A DNA stretch of 64,000 nucleotides from Pseudomonas arsenicoxydans. Lineage in GTDB: Bacteria > Pseudomonadota > Gammaproteobacteria > Pseudomonadales > Pseudomonadaceae. Position 1 is the stretch's first letter; every line of letters begins with the position of its first letter. Of this stretch, positions 1-7,559 are shown one piece after another. The translations under genes were made by a program, and so were the position numbers. The stretch spans positions 6,438,879 to 6,502,878 of the forward strand of contig NZ_LT629705.1 of the NCBI RefSeq assembly GCF_900103875.1, in the 5' to 3' direction. The notes below the pieces were generated by a model that had not been told where the DNA came from, searched no databases, and worked only from the letters and a program-made list of their open reading frames with translations.

Positions 1-1137
1 GTGGAACTCGTTGTTGTTTATCAACCCACGCGTGGCTTGGTGAACCGCAACAAACTGAACCCGGAAGAAAAAGCCAAATACGATTTCGACAAGGCCCTGA
101 AGAACTACAAGACCATGCTGGGGCGTTTCGCCGCCATGGGCTACGTGGTGCCGGACCTGTCGCCGCTGACCAACGAGTCGCTGCCTGACACCTTGCCCGC
201 CCACGACTTCTACTTCCGCGGCGACCAGCACTGGACGCCGTATGGCGCCCAACGCACGGCAAAAATCGTCGGCGAGAAAATCAAGCAAATGCCTGAATTT
301 GCGGGCATTCCAAAACGCGAATTCGAGAGCCACAGGTCGGGTCGCATGGGCAAGACCGGAACGTTACACAACATGGCCGGTCAACTCTGTGGCACTAGCT
401 ACGCGATCCAGTACATGGATCAATTCACCACCGAGCCAAAGGGTGAAGCAGCGGATGGCGACCTGTTCGGAGACTCCGGAAATCCGGAGATCACCCTGGT
501 CGGCACCAGCCACAGTGGCAAGAACTACAACTTCGCCGGTTTCCTCGAAGAGGCCATCGGCGCCGACATCCTCAACGTGGCGTTCCCCGGCGGTGGCCTG
601 GAAGGTTCGATGCTGCAGTACCTGGGCAGCGAAGAGTTCCAGACCAAGCCACCCAAGATTCTGATCTGGGAATTCTCGCCGCTCTATCGCCTTGACCAGG
701 AAACCATCTACCGCCAGATGATGGCGCTGCTGGACAACGGTTGCGAAGGAAAGGATGCACAGATGACCGCCAGCACCACATTGAAACCGGGCAAGAACGA
801 ATTGTTGGTCAACAGCACGAACCTGAACCTGCAAAACAGCGGTCACCAGGTTGATATCCGTTTCGCCGATCCATCGGTGAAAAAGCTGCAAGCCACCCTC
901 TGGTACATGAACGGTCGCCACGAGGACATCAAAATCGAAAAACCGGAAACCTCCGACACCGACGGGCGTTTCGCCTTTGAGTTGCGCACGGACGATGACT
1001 GGGCCTCGCAGAATCTGCTGGCCATCGAAGTCCAGGGCCCTGAAGCAGGTACCGCGCCACAGAAAGTCGAAACGAAAATCTGCAAACGCAACGTGTTCCC
1101 TGGCACTGGGCAGCGTACCGCTCAGGTTGGGCAATGA
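1..1137 (+). CDS. algX: Alginate O-acetylation/export protein AlgX, 5' end cut off
   Basis: Periplasmic alginate O-acetyltransferase that also belongs to the trans-envelope alginate complex. The reading frame is open from base 1, so the first codon here is internal. The SGNH-like catalytic motifs are visible: Asp and His in [11 protein letters not shown] (partial residues 75 and 77) and Ser in VGTSHSG (partial residue 170). Aligning these with the known P. aeruginosa residues D174, H176 and S269 gives a constant offset of 99, so about 99 N-terminal residues including the signal peptide lie outside the window. The C-terminal third (about residues 255-378) fits the carbohydrate-binding module. 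The stop codon lies 7 nt before algL, as expected for one operon. Identification is firm because algL, algI, algJ, algF and algA follow in the usual order. Confidence 0.95.
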   Translation: MELVVVYQPTRGLVNRNKLNPEEKAKYDFDKALKNYKTMLGRFAAMGYVVPDLSPLTNESLPDTLPAHDFYFRGDQHWTPYGAQRTAKIVGEKIKQMPEFAGIPKREFESHRSGRMGKTGTLHNMAGQLCGTSYAIQYMDQFTTEPKGEAADGDLFGDSGNPEITLVGTSHSGKNYNFAGFLEEAIGADILNVAFPGGGLEGSMLQYLGSEEFQTKPPKILIWEFSPLYRLDQETIYRQMMALLDNGCEGKDAQMTASTTLKPGKNELLVNSTNLNLQNSGHQVDIRFADPSVKKLQATLWYMNGRHEDIKIEKPETSDTDGRFAFELRTDDDWASQNLLAIEVQGPEAGTAPQKVETKICKRNVFPGTGQRTAQVGQ

Positions 1138-1144
1138 GGTCCAT

Positions 1145-2269
1145 ATGCAAACCCGAACTTTGAAAAAATTACTCGCGCCGTCCCTGCTGACACTGGCGAT
1201 GTTTGCCGGCGCCACTCAGGCCGCCGCGCCGCTGCGTCCGCCACAGGGTTACTTCGCGCCGATTGAAAAAGTCAAAACCGGCGACAAGAGCGAAGGCTGT
1301 GATGCCATGCCGACGCCGTACACCGGCTCGCTGCAATTTCGCAGCAAGTACGAAGGCTCCGACAAGGCCCGTTCGACCCTGAACGAGGTCTCGGAAAAAG
1401 CCTTCCGCGACAGCACCGCCGACATCACCAAACTGGAGCGCGGCACCAGCAAGCGCGTAATGCAGTTCATGCGTGACGGTCGCCCGGAACAGCTCGAATG
1501 CACACTGAACTGGCTGACGTCCTGGGCCAAGGCCGACGCGTTGATGTCCAAGGACTTCAACCACACCGGCAAATCCATGCGCAAGTGGGCGTTGGGCAGC
1601 ATGGCGTCTGCGTACATTCGCCTGAAGTTCTCCGACTCGCATCCGTTGGAGACTCATCAGCAAGAGTCTCAGTTGATCGAAGCCTGGTTCAGCAAAATGG
1701 CCGATCAGGTGGTCAGCGACTGGGACAACCTGCCGCTGGATAAAACCAACAACCACTCGTACTGGGCTGCCTGGTCGGTGATGGCAACTTCGGTCGCCAC
1801 CAACCGCCGAGACCTGTTCGACTGGTCGGTGAAGGAATTCAAGGTCGGCGCCAATCAAATCGACGCCCAAGGTTTCCTGCCCAACGAACTCAAGCGTCAG
1901 CAACGCGCCCTCGCCTATCACAACTATGCCTTGCCGCCGCTGGCGATGATCGCCAGTTTCGCCCAGGTCAACGGTGTGGACTTGCGTCAGGAAAACAATG
2001 GCGCATTGAAACGCTTGGGTGATCGAGTGCTGGCCGGGGTTAAAGACCCGGACGAATTCGAGAAGAAAAACGGCAAGGAACAGGACATGACCGATCTCAA
2101 GATCGACTCGAAATTTGCCTGGCTCGAACCGTTCTGCACGCTCTACACCTGCCCGGCCGATGTGCTGGAACAGAAGCACAAGATGCAGCCGTTCAAGACC
2201 TTCCGCCTCGGGGGTGACTTGACCAAGGTCTACGACCCGGCCAATGAAAAAGGCAACAAAGGTTCCTAG
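1145..2269 (+). CDS. algL: Alginate lyase AlgL
   Basis: Periplasmic mannuronate-specific alginate lyase (polysaccharide lyase family 5) that degrades polymer left in the periplasm. The product is 374 aa, the usual length. It starts with a signal peptide ([20 protein letters not shown], cleavage probably after the AAA near residue 29). The family signature NNHSYWAAW sits near residue 200 and supplies the active-site Asn and His; a Tyr in the [10 protein letters not shown] stretch follows. I chose the ATG at 1145 because it immediately precedes the signal peptide and lies 7 nt after algX; an upstream in-frame ATG at 977 would overlap algX deeply. A REP pair lies downstream, before algI. Confidence 0.96.
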   Translation: MQTRTLKKLLAPSLLTLAMFAGATQAAAPLRPPQGYFAPIEKVKTGDKSEGCDAMPTPYTGSLQFRSKYEGSDKARSTLNEVSEKAFRDSTADITKLERGTSKRVMQFMRDGRPEQLECTLNWLTSWAKADALMSKDFNHTGKSMRKWALGSMASAYIRLKFSDSHPLETHQQESQLIEAWFSKMADQVVSDWDNLPLDKTNNHSYWAAWSVMATSVATNRRDLFDWSVKEFKVGANQIDAQGFLPNELKRQQRALAYHNYALPPLAMIASFAQVNGVDLRQENNGALKRLGDRVLAGVKDPDEFEKKNGKEQDMTDLKIDSKFAWLEPFCTLYTCPADVLEQKHKMQPFKTFRLGGDLTKVYDPANEKGNKGS

Positions 2270-2282
2270 GAAAAATACAAAA

Positions 2283-2378
2283 CCTGTGGGAGTGGGCTTG
2301 CCCGCGATGGCGGTCTGACATTCAACATTGATGTCGACTGACCCACCGCTATCGCGGGCAAGCCCGCTCCCACAGGTT
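2283..2378. repeat. REP pair (inverted) between algL and algI
   Basis: Two inverted copies of the REP type with core GCGGGCAAGCCCGCTCCCACA face each other around a spacer of about 45 bases. The left copy reads CCTGTGGGAGTGGGCTTGCC, so it has one A/T change in its stem. The element fills the 211-base gap between algL and algI, the only large gap in the visible part of the alg operon apart from the algF-algA gap. Confidence 0.9.
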
Positions 2379-2480
2379 CAGCGTCAAGTTTGAGTTTTGT
2401 GTGTTACGCCCTCCGGATTTCGGTGGGGGGTTTGGGGGGGCTGCGGCCCTTGACTGTTGGTTAAACACGGAGAGATCGGG

Positions 2481-4046
2481 ATGGTATTTTCATCCAACGT
2501 ATTCCTGTTTTTGTTCTTGCCGATCTTTCTCGGCTTGTACTATCTGAGCGGAATACGCTATCGCAACCTGCTGCTGCTGATCGCCAGCTATGTGTTCTAT
2601 GCCTGGTGGCGCGTGGACTTCCTTGCGCTGTTCGCCGCCGTCACGCTGTGGAACTACTGGATCGGCCTCAAAGTCGGTGCCGCGGGCGTTCGGACCAAAC
2701 CGGCCCAACGCTGGCTGCTGCTCGGCGTGGCAGTCGACTTGTGCATCCTGGGCTACTTCAAGTACGCCAACTTCGGCGTCGACAGCATCAACGCGATGAT
2801 GACTTCGGTCGGTCTGTCGCCGTTCATCCTGACCCATGTGCTGTTGCCGATCGGGATCTCGTTCTACATCTTCGAGTCCATCAGCTACATCATCGACGTT
2901 TACCGTGGCGACACCCCGGCCACTCGCAACCTGATCGACTTTGCCGCTTTCGTGGCGATCTTCCCGCACCTGATCGCCGGCCCGGTCCTGCGTTTCCGCG
3001 ACCTCGCCGACCAGTTCAACAACCGCACCCACACCCTCGACAAGTTCTCCGAGGGCTGCACGCGGTTCATGCAGGGTTTCATCAAGAAGGTCTTCATCGC
3101 CGACACCCTCGCGGTGGTGGCTGACCATTGCTTCGCCTTGCAACACCCGACCACGGGCGATGCCTGGCTCGGCGCGCTGGCCTACACCGCGCAGCTGTAT
3201 TTCGACTTCTCCGGTTACAGCGACATGGCCATCGGCCTGGGCTTGATGATGGGTTTCCGCTTCATGGAAAACTTCAAGCAGCCGTACATCAGCCAGTCGA
3301 TTACCGAGTTCTGGCGTCGCTGGCACATCAGCCTGTCCACCTGGTTGCGTGACTACCTGTACATCACGCTGGGCGGCAATCGCAAAGGCACGCTGATGAC
3401 CTATCGCAACCTGTTCCTGACCATGCTTCTCGGTGGTCTGTGGCACGGCGCGAACATCACCTACATCGTCTGGGGTGCGTGGCACGGCATGTGGCTGGCG
3501 ATCGAGAAGGCCCTGGGCCTGAACACTTCGCCGCGCAGCATCAACCCCATCCGCTGGGCACTGACGTTCCTGCTCGTGGTAATGGGCTGGGTGATCTTCC
3601 GCTCGGAAAACCTGCACGTTGCCGGTCGCATGTACGGCGCGATGTTCAGCTTCGGCGAATGGTCGCTGTCGGAACTCAACCAGGCCAGCCTCACCGGTCT
3701 GCAAGTCGCAACCCTGGTGGTGGCGTACGTGACCCTGGCGTTCTTCGGCATCCGTGATTTCTACACCAATCGGCCGCCTGAGAAGACCAAGCCTGTTGTG
3801 AACGTCGAGGCCGACGGCCCGGCCACCGCGACACCTGGAATGATCAAAGCGGCACCGGGCGAGAACCCGGCGAGCATCCACGAGCCTGGCTACACCGTCG
3901 GTGTTGAAGCGACTGTGCAACCGGCCTACTGGACCGCGGACTGGTCACGCTACGTGATGCGCACGCTGGTACTGGTGCTGTTCATCGCTTCGATTTTCAA
4001 ACTCTCGGCGCAAAGCTTCTCGCCGTTCCTTTACTTCCAGTTCTGA
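2481..4046 (+). CDS. algI: Alginate O-acetyltransferase membrane protein AlgI (MBOAT)
   Basis: Inner-membrane MBOAT protein thought to pass acetyl groups across the membrane to AlgJ and AlgX. The product is 521 aa, against 520 in P. aeruginosa. It is strongly hydrophobic, with about ten membrane segments starting at residue 5. The MBOAT signatures RRWHISLSTWLRDYLYI and LGGLWHGANITYIVWGAWHG are present. The His of WHGAN is residue 322, the same number as the essential His322 of P. aeruginosa AlgI. The ATG at 2481 is preferred over the in-frame ATG at 2457 because GGAGAG lies just upstream and because it begins the conserved MVFSSNVFLFLF. An insertion rich in Pro, Thr and Glu (about residues 435-485) forms a loop before the last membrane segment. 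Confidence 0.97.
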   Translation: MVFSSNVFLFLFLPIFLGLYYLSGIRYRNLLLLIASYVFYAWWRVDFLALFAAVTLWNYWIGLKVGAAGVRTKPAQRWLLLGVAVDLCILGYFKYANFGVDSINAMMTSVGLSPFILTHVLLPIGISFYIFESISYIIDVYRGDTPATRNLIDFAAFVAIFPHLIAGPVLRFRDLADQFNNRTHTLDKFSEGCTRFMQGFIKKVFIADTLAVVADHCFALQHPTTGDAWLGALAYTAQLYFDFSGYSDMAIGLGLMMGFRFMENFKQPYISQSITEFWRRWHISLSTWLRDYLYITLGGNRKGTLMTYRNLFLTMLLGGLWHGANITYIVWGAWHGMWLAIEKALGLNTSPRSINPIRWALTFLLVVMGWVIFRSENLHVAGRMYGAMFSFGEWSLSELNQASLTGLQVATLVVAYVTLAFFGIRDFYTNRPPEKTKPVVNVEADGPATATPGMIKAAPGENPASIHEPGYTVGVEATVQPAYWTADWSRYVMRTLVLVLFIASIFKLSAQSFSPFLYFQF

Positions 4047-4057
4047 GGGATCTGACC

Positions 4058-5233
4058 ATGACCCGCTCATTACGCATCCTCTACATCGCCCTGTTCCTGT
4101 TGACATTGCTGGTGCTGGGCGTGTGGTCCACGCGCAGTTTCTTCGGCTTCAATACTTCCGCCGAAACCACTGTGCTCAACGGTCGCTGGACCAAAGCCGT
4201 CGAGACTCACTACGACGCCGAGTTCCCGATCAAGCGTCTTGGCACCAACCTCTGGGCCGCACTGGATTTCAAACTGTTCAACGAAGGTCGTCCGGGCGTT
4301 GTGCTCGGTCGCGATCAGTGGTTGTACAGCGATGAAGAATTCAACCCGATCGTCAACGAAGAGTTGAACCTGCAAGGCAACTACGCACTCGTAGAAGGCG
4401 TGCGCCAGGAACTGAAAGCCAAGGGCGTGAAACTGGTCATGGCGATTGTGCCGGCCAAGACTCGCCTGTACCCGGAACACCTGGGTGAAGTGAAGCCTTC
4501 GAGCATCCACGCCAACCTCTATGAAGACTTCCACGCTCGTGTGGCAGCCGACAAGATCCTCGCGCCCGACCTCTTTGGCCCGATGCTCAGAGCCAAGCTG
4601 GATGGTCAGCAAGTGTTCCTGCGCACCGACACCCACTGGACCCCGCAAGGCGCGCAAATCGCCGCCGAGACCCTGGCCAAAACGATTACCGAAAAAGCCC
4701 CGCTCAACGGCGAGCCGCAAAATTTCGTGACGACACCTGCGGAGAACGTGACGCATAAGGGCGACCTGCGCTTGTTCCTGCCACTGGATCCGTTGTTCGA
4801 AAACATGATGCCGGCGCAAGAACCGCTGCAAAAACGCAACACCGTTGCAGTTGATGCACAGCCTGCCGGCGACGATGCGCTGTTTGCCAACACCGACGTG
4901 CCGGTGGCCCTGATCGGCACCAGCTACAGCGCCAACCCTAACTGGAACTTCGTCGGTGCGCTGAAACAAGCGCTGCACAGCGACGTGGTCAATTACGCCG
5001 AAGACGGCCACGGCCCGATTCTGCCGATGCTCAGCTATCTGAAAAGCGACGCTTTCAAGAACAGCCCGCCTCAGGTGCTGATCTGGGAGTTTCCTGAACG
5101 TTATCTGCCTGTGAACAACGAAATCGGTGACGCCGACCCGCAGTGGGTCGCAGAGCTCAAAGAAGCTGGCGTTCGCCAACAAAACCTGGCTGCAAACACT
5201 AAATCCGAGACGCCCGACCGGGCGCAAAACTGA
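4058..5233 (+). CDS. algJ: Alginate O-acetyltransferase AlgJ
   Basis: Membrane-anchored periplasmic SGNH-fold acetyltransferase that works with AlgI, AlgF and AlgX to acetylate mannuronate residues. The product is 391 aa. An uncleaved N-terminal signal anchor (ILYIALFLLTLLVLGVW) is followed by the globular domain. Catalytic Asp191 and His193 are seen in TDTHWTPQGAQ and Ser289 in GTSYSANPNWNF, one residue off the P. aeruginosa numbering (190, 192, 288). The start lies 11 nt after the algI stop and the end lies 15 nt before algF. It shares its fold with AlgX, so the two genes are paralogues inside one operon. Confidence 0.96.
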   Translation: MTRSLRILYIALFLLTLLVLGVWSTRSFFGFNTSAETTVLNGRWTKAVETHYDAEFPIKRLGTNLWAALDFKLFNEGRPGVVLGRDQWLYSDEEFNPIVNEELNLQGNYALVEGVRQELKAKGVKLVMAIVPAKTRLYPEHLGEVKPSSIHANLYEDFHARVAADKILAPDLFGPMLRAKLDGQQVFLRTDTHWTPQGAQIAAETLAKTITEKAPLNGEPQNFVTTPAENVTHKGDLRLFLPLDPLFENMMPAQEPLQKRNTVAVDAQPAGDDALFANTDVPVALIGTSYSANPNWNFVGALKQALHSDVVNYAEDGHGPILPMLSYLKSDAFKNSPPQVLIWEFPERYLPVNNEIGDADPQWVAELKEAGVRQQNLAANTKSETPDRAQN

Positions 5234-5248
5234 AAGAGAGGTACTACC

Positions 5249-5905
5249 ATGACTTTCACTACTACTCCTCGCCGTCTCGCCAAGACTCTTGCTCTGGTTG
5301 CTGGCATGAGCGTGCTGTCCATGCAGGCTTTCGCCGGTGGCGACTCCGCACTCTACGGCCCGACCGCACCGAAAGGTTCGAGCTTCGTGCGTATCTACAA
5401 CGCCGGTAACGCTGAAGTCAGCGCCACCGTCGGCACCACCAACCTGAGCGATGTCGCGCCGTTGTCCAGCAGCGACTTCAGCTTCATGCCGGGCGGCGAC
5501 TACAGCGCCAAGGTCGGCAGCCAGACCCTGCCGGTGAAACTGGCCGGCGATCACTATTACACCCTGGTCAACAACGCCAGCGGCGCGCCACAACTGATCG
5601 AAGAACCGCAGTTCAAGAACAAGCAGAAATCCCTGGTTCGCGTGCAGAACCTGAGCGACAAGGCCCTGACCCTGAAAACTGCCGACGGCAAGACCGAAGT
5701 GGTTCCCTCCGTTGCAGCCAAGAGCCGTGGCGAGCGTGAAATCAACCCGGTGAAAGTCAGCCTGGCGCTGTATGACGGCGCGACCAAAGTCGGCGACGTG
5801 AAGCCGGTTGCCCTGGAACGCGGTGAAGCCGCCGTGCTGTACGTCACCGGCAGCGGCAGCAGCCTGTCGCCAGTCTGGGTAAAACGCCCGGTCTCGACGC
5901 GCTAA
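5249..5905 (+). CDS. algF: Alginate O-acetylation adaptor AlgF
   Basis: Small periplasmic protein needed for alginate O-acetylation, thought to bridge AlgJ and AlgX. The product is 218 aa. A signal peptide (positive MTFTTTPRRLAKT, hydrophobic core, cleavage near SMQAFA-GG at about residue 29) is clear. The rest is beta-rich, with short repeated patterns such as YNAGNAEVSATVG and QNLSDKALTLKTADG that suggest two beta-sandwich modules. A good AAGAGAGG ribosome site precedes the ATG. A 12-bp perfect hairpin lies just after the stop. Confidence 0.95.
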   Translation: MTFTTTPRRLAKTLALVAGMSVLSMQAFAGGDSALYGPTAPKGSSFVRIYNAGNAEVSATVGTTNLSDVAPLSSSDFSFMPGGDYSAKVGSQTLPVKLAGDHYYTLVNNASGAPQLIEEPQFKNKQKSLVRVQNLSDKALTLKTADGKTEVVPSVAAKSRGEREINPVKVSLALYDGATKVGDVKPVALERGEAAVLYVTGSGSSLSPVWVKRPVSTR

Positions 5906-5913
5906 GCATTTTG

Positions 5914-5956
5914 CCCGACTGACACTGTTCCCTGCGGGAGAGAGGTGTCAGTCGGG
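5914..5956 (+). other. Perfect 12-bp stem-loop between algF and algA, no U-tract
   Basis: The arms 5914-5925 and 5945-5956 (CCCGACTGACAC and its exact complement) are separated by 19 bases. No run of T follows, so this is not a normal intrinsic terminator. It may stabilise the 3' end of the upstream message, mark a processing site, or attenuate algA expression relative to the rest of the operon. The role is inferred only from its position. Confidence 0.6.
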
Positions 5957-6030
5957 ACACGGAATAAGAACAAGAGTGAAACGACAGAACGCAGTAGCTC
6001 TGACCCATACGATTTTCAAGGAGTAACAAC

Positions 6031-7482
6031 ATGATTCCAGTGATCTTGTCAGGTGGTAGTGGCTCACGTCTTTGGCCGCTTTCCCGTAAACAGTTTCCTA
6101 AGCAATTCCTGGCCTTGACTGGCGAGCACACACTGTTCCAGCAAACCCTGGAACGCTTGGTGTTCGAAGGCATGGACACCCCGATCGTGGTCTGCAACAA
6201 GGACCACCGCTTCATCGTCAACGAGCAACTGACCAACCGCAAGCTGGAAACCCAGCGCATCCTGATGGAACCGTTTGGCCGCAACACCGCGCCGGCCGTG
6301 GCCCTGACCGCGATGATGCTGATCAATGAAGGCCGTGACGAGTTGATGCTGGTGCTGCCGGCCGACCACGTGCTGGAAGACCAGAAAGCCCTGCAACGCG
6401 CCCTGGCCCTGGCCACTGTCGCTGCCGAAAACGGCGAAATGGTGCTGTTCGGCGTACCGGCCACCAAACCGGAAACCGGTTACGGCTACATCAAGTCGAC
6501 CAATGATTCGCTGCTGCCGGAAGGCGTCAGCCGTGTCTCGCATTTCGTCGAAAAACCAGACGTCAAACGCGCCACCGAATTCGTCCAGTCCGGCGGCTAC
6601 TTCTGGAACAGCGGCATGTTCCTGTTCCGCGCCAGCCGCTTCCTGGAAGAACTGAAAAAGCACGATCCGGACATCTACGACACCTGCCTGCTGACCCTTG
6701 AGCGCAGCGAACAGGATGCCGACACCATCACCATCGACGAAGCCACCTTCGCCTGCTGCCCGGACAATTCCATCGACTACTCGGTGATGGAAAAAACCCA
6801 GCGCGCCTGCGTCGTGCCACTGACCGCCGGCTGGAGCGATGTCGGTTGCTGGGCGTCGCTGTGGGAAGTGAATGAAAAAGATGCCAACGGCAACGTGACC
6901 AAAGGCGACGTGGTCATCCAGGACAGCAAAAACTGCATGATCCACGGCAACGGCAAACTGGTGTCGGTGATCGGCCTGGAAAACATCGTCGTCGTCGAAA
7001 CCAAGGACGCCATGATGATCGCCCACAAGGACTCGGTCCAAGGCGTGAAACAAATGGTCAACACCCTCAACGAGCAGGGCCGCAGCGAAACCCAGAACCA
7101 CTGCGAAGTCTATCGTCCGTGGGGCTCCTACGATTCGGTCGACATGGGCGGCCGCTTCCAGGTCAAGCACATCTCGGTCAAACCGGGCGCGTGCCTGTCG
7201 CTGCAAATGCACCACCACCGCGCCGAACACTGGATCGTGGTCAGCGGCACCGCTGAAGTGACCTGCGACGAAAACGTGTTCCTGCTCTGCGAAAACCAGT
7301 CGACCTACATCCCGATCGCTTCGGTTCACCGTCTGCGCAACCCGGGCAAGATTCCACTCGAGATCATCGAAGTGCAATCGGGCAGCTATCTGGGTGAAGA
7401 CGATATCGAGCGCTTTGAAGATATCTACGGTCGCTCGACCCCGGTCGAACGCGGCGTGTCGGTGAAAACCATCGCGCAGTGA
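6031..7482 (+). CDS. algA: Mannose-1-phosphate guanylyltransferase / mannose-6-phosphate isomerase
   Basis: Bifunctional cytoplasmic enzyme that performs the first and third steps of GDP-mannuronate precursor synthesis: fructose-6-P to mannose-6-P, and mannose-1-P plus GTP to GDP-mannose. The product is 483 aa. The nucleotidyltransferase signature GGSGSRLWPLSRKQFPKQFL begins at residue 8, with VEKP near residue 171. The C-terminal cupin isomerase domain (from about residue 350) has the metal-binding QMHHHRAEHWIVVSG motif. The start has a strong AAGGAG site. It is the last gene of the alg operon and is followed by a strong terminator. The 125-bp gap and hairpin upstream suggest that it may be expressed separately to some degree. 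Confidence 0.97.
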   Translation: MIPVILSGGSGSRLWPLSRKQFPKQFLALTGEHTLFQQTLERLVFEGMDTPIVVCNKDHRFIVNEQLTNRKLETQRILMEPFGRNTAPAVALTAMMLINEGRDELMLVLPADHVLEDQKALQRALALATVAAENGEMVLFGVPATKPETGYGYIKSTNDSLLPEGVSRVSHFVEKPDVKRATEFVQSGGYFWNSGMFLFRASRFLEELKKHDPDIYDTCLLTLERSEQDADTITIDEATFACCPDNSIDYSVMEKTQRACVVPLTAGWSDVGCWASLWEVNEKDANGNVTKGDVVIQDSKNCMIHGNGKLVSVIGLENIVVVETKDAMMIAHKDSVQGVKQMVNTLNEQGRSETQNHCEVYRPWGSYDSVDMGGRFQVKHISVKPGACLSLQMHHHRAEHWIVVSGTAEVTCDENVFLLCENQSTYIPIASVHRLRNPGKIPLEIIEVQSGSYLGEDDIERFEDIYGRSTPVERGVSVKTIAQ

Positions 7483-7507
7483 TTGATCGGTAACACAAGC
7501 AACCCCC

Positions 7508-7554
7508 GTCCGACCGACTGCGATCCCCATCCGTAGTCGGTTGGACTTTTTTTT
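7508..7554 (+). terminator. Intrinsic terminator of the alginate operon
   Basis: A 12-bp stem (7508-7519 with 7535-7546, one G-T pair) is followed directly by eight T residues. It lies 25 bases after the algA stop. On the minus strand the stem is followed by G residues, so it should stop only transcription from algA and not the convergent RHS gene. Confidence 0.92.
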
Positions 7555-7559
7555 ATAAG

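Noticed and set aside
977..1144. Upstream start that would lengthen AlgL by 56 residues
   Set aside because: It overlaps algX deeply and would bury the signal peptide inside the protein.
2490..3920. A 476-aa open frame antisense to algI
   Set aside because: Antisense open frames over high-GC Pseudomonas genes are common. The product is rich in Arg, Asp and Gln with no domain-like pattern, and algI is unambiguous.
5914..5956. Intrinsic terminator after algF
   Set aside because: The stem is perfect but no T run follows, and algA continues in the same direction, so it was kept only as a hairpin.
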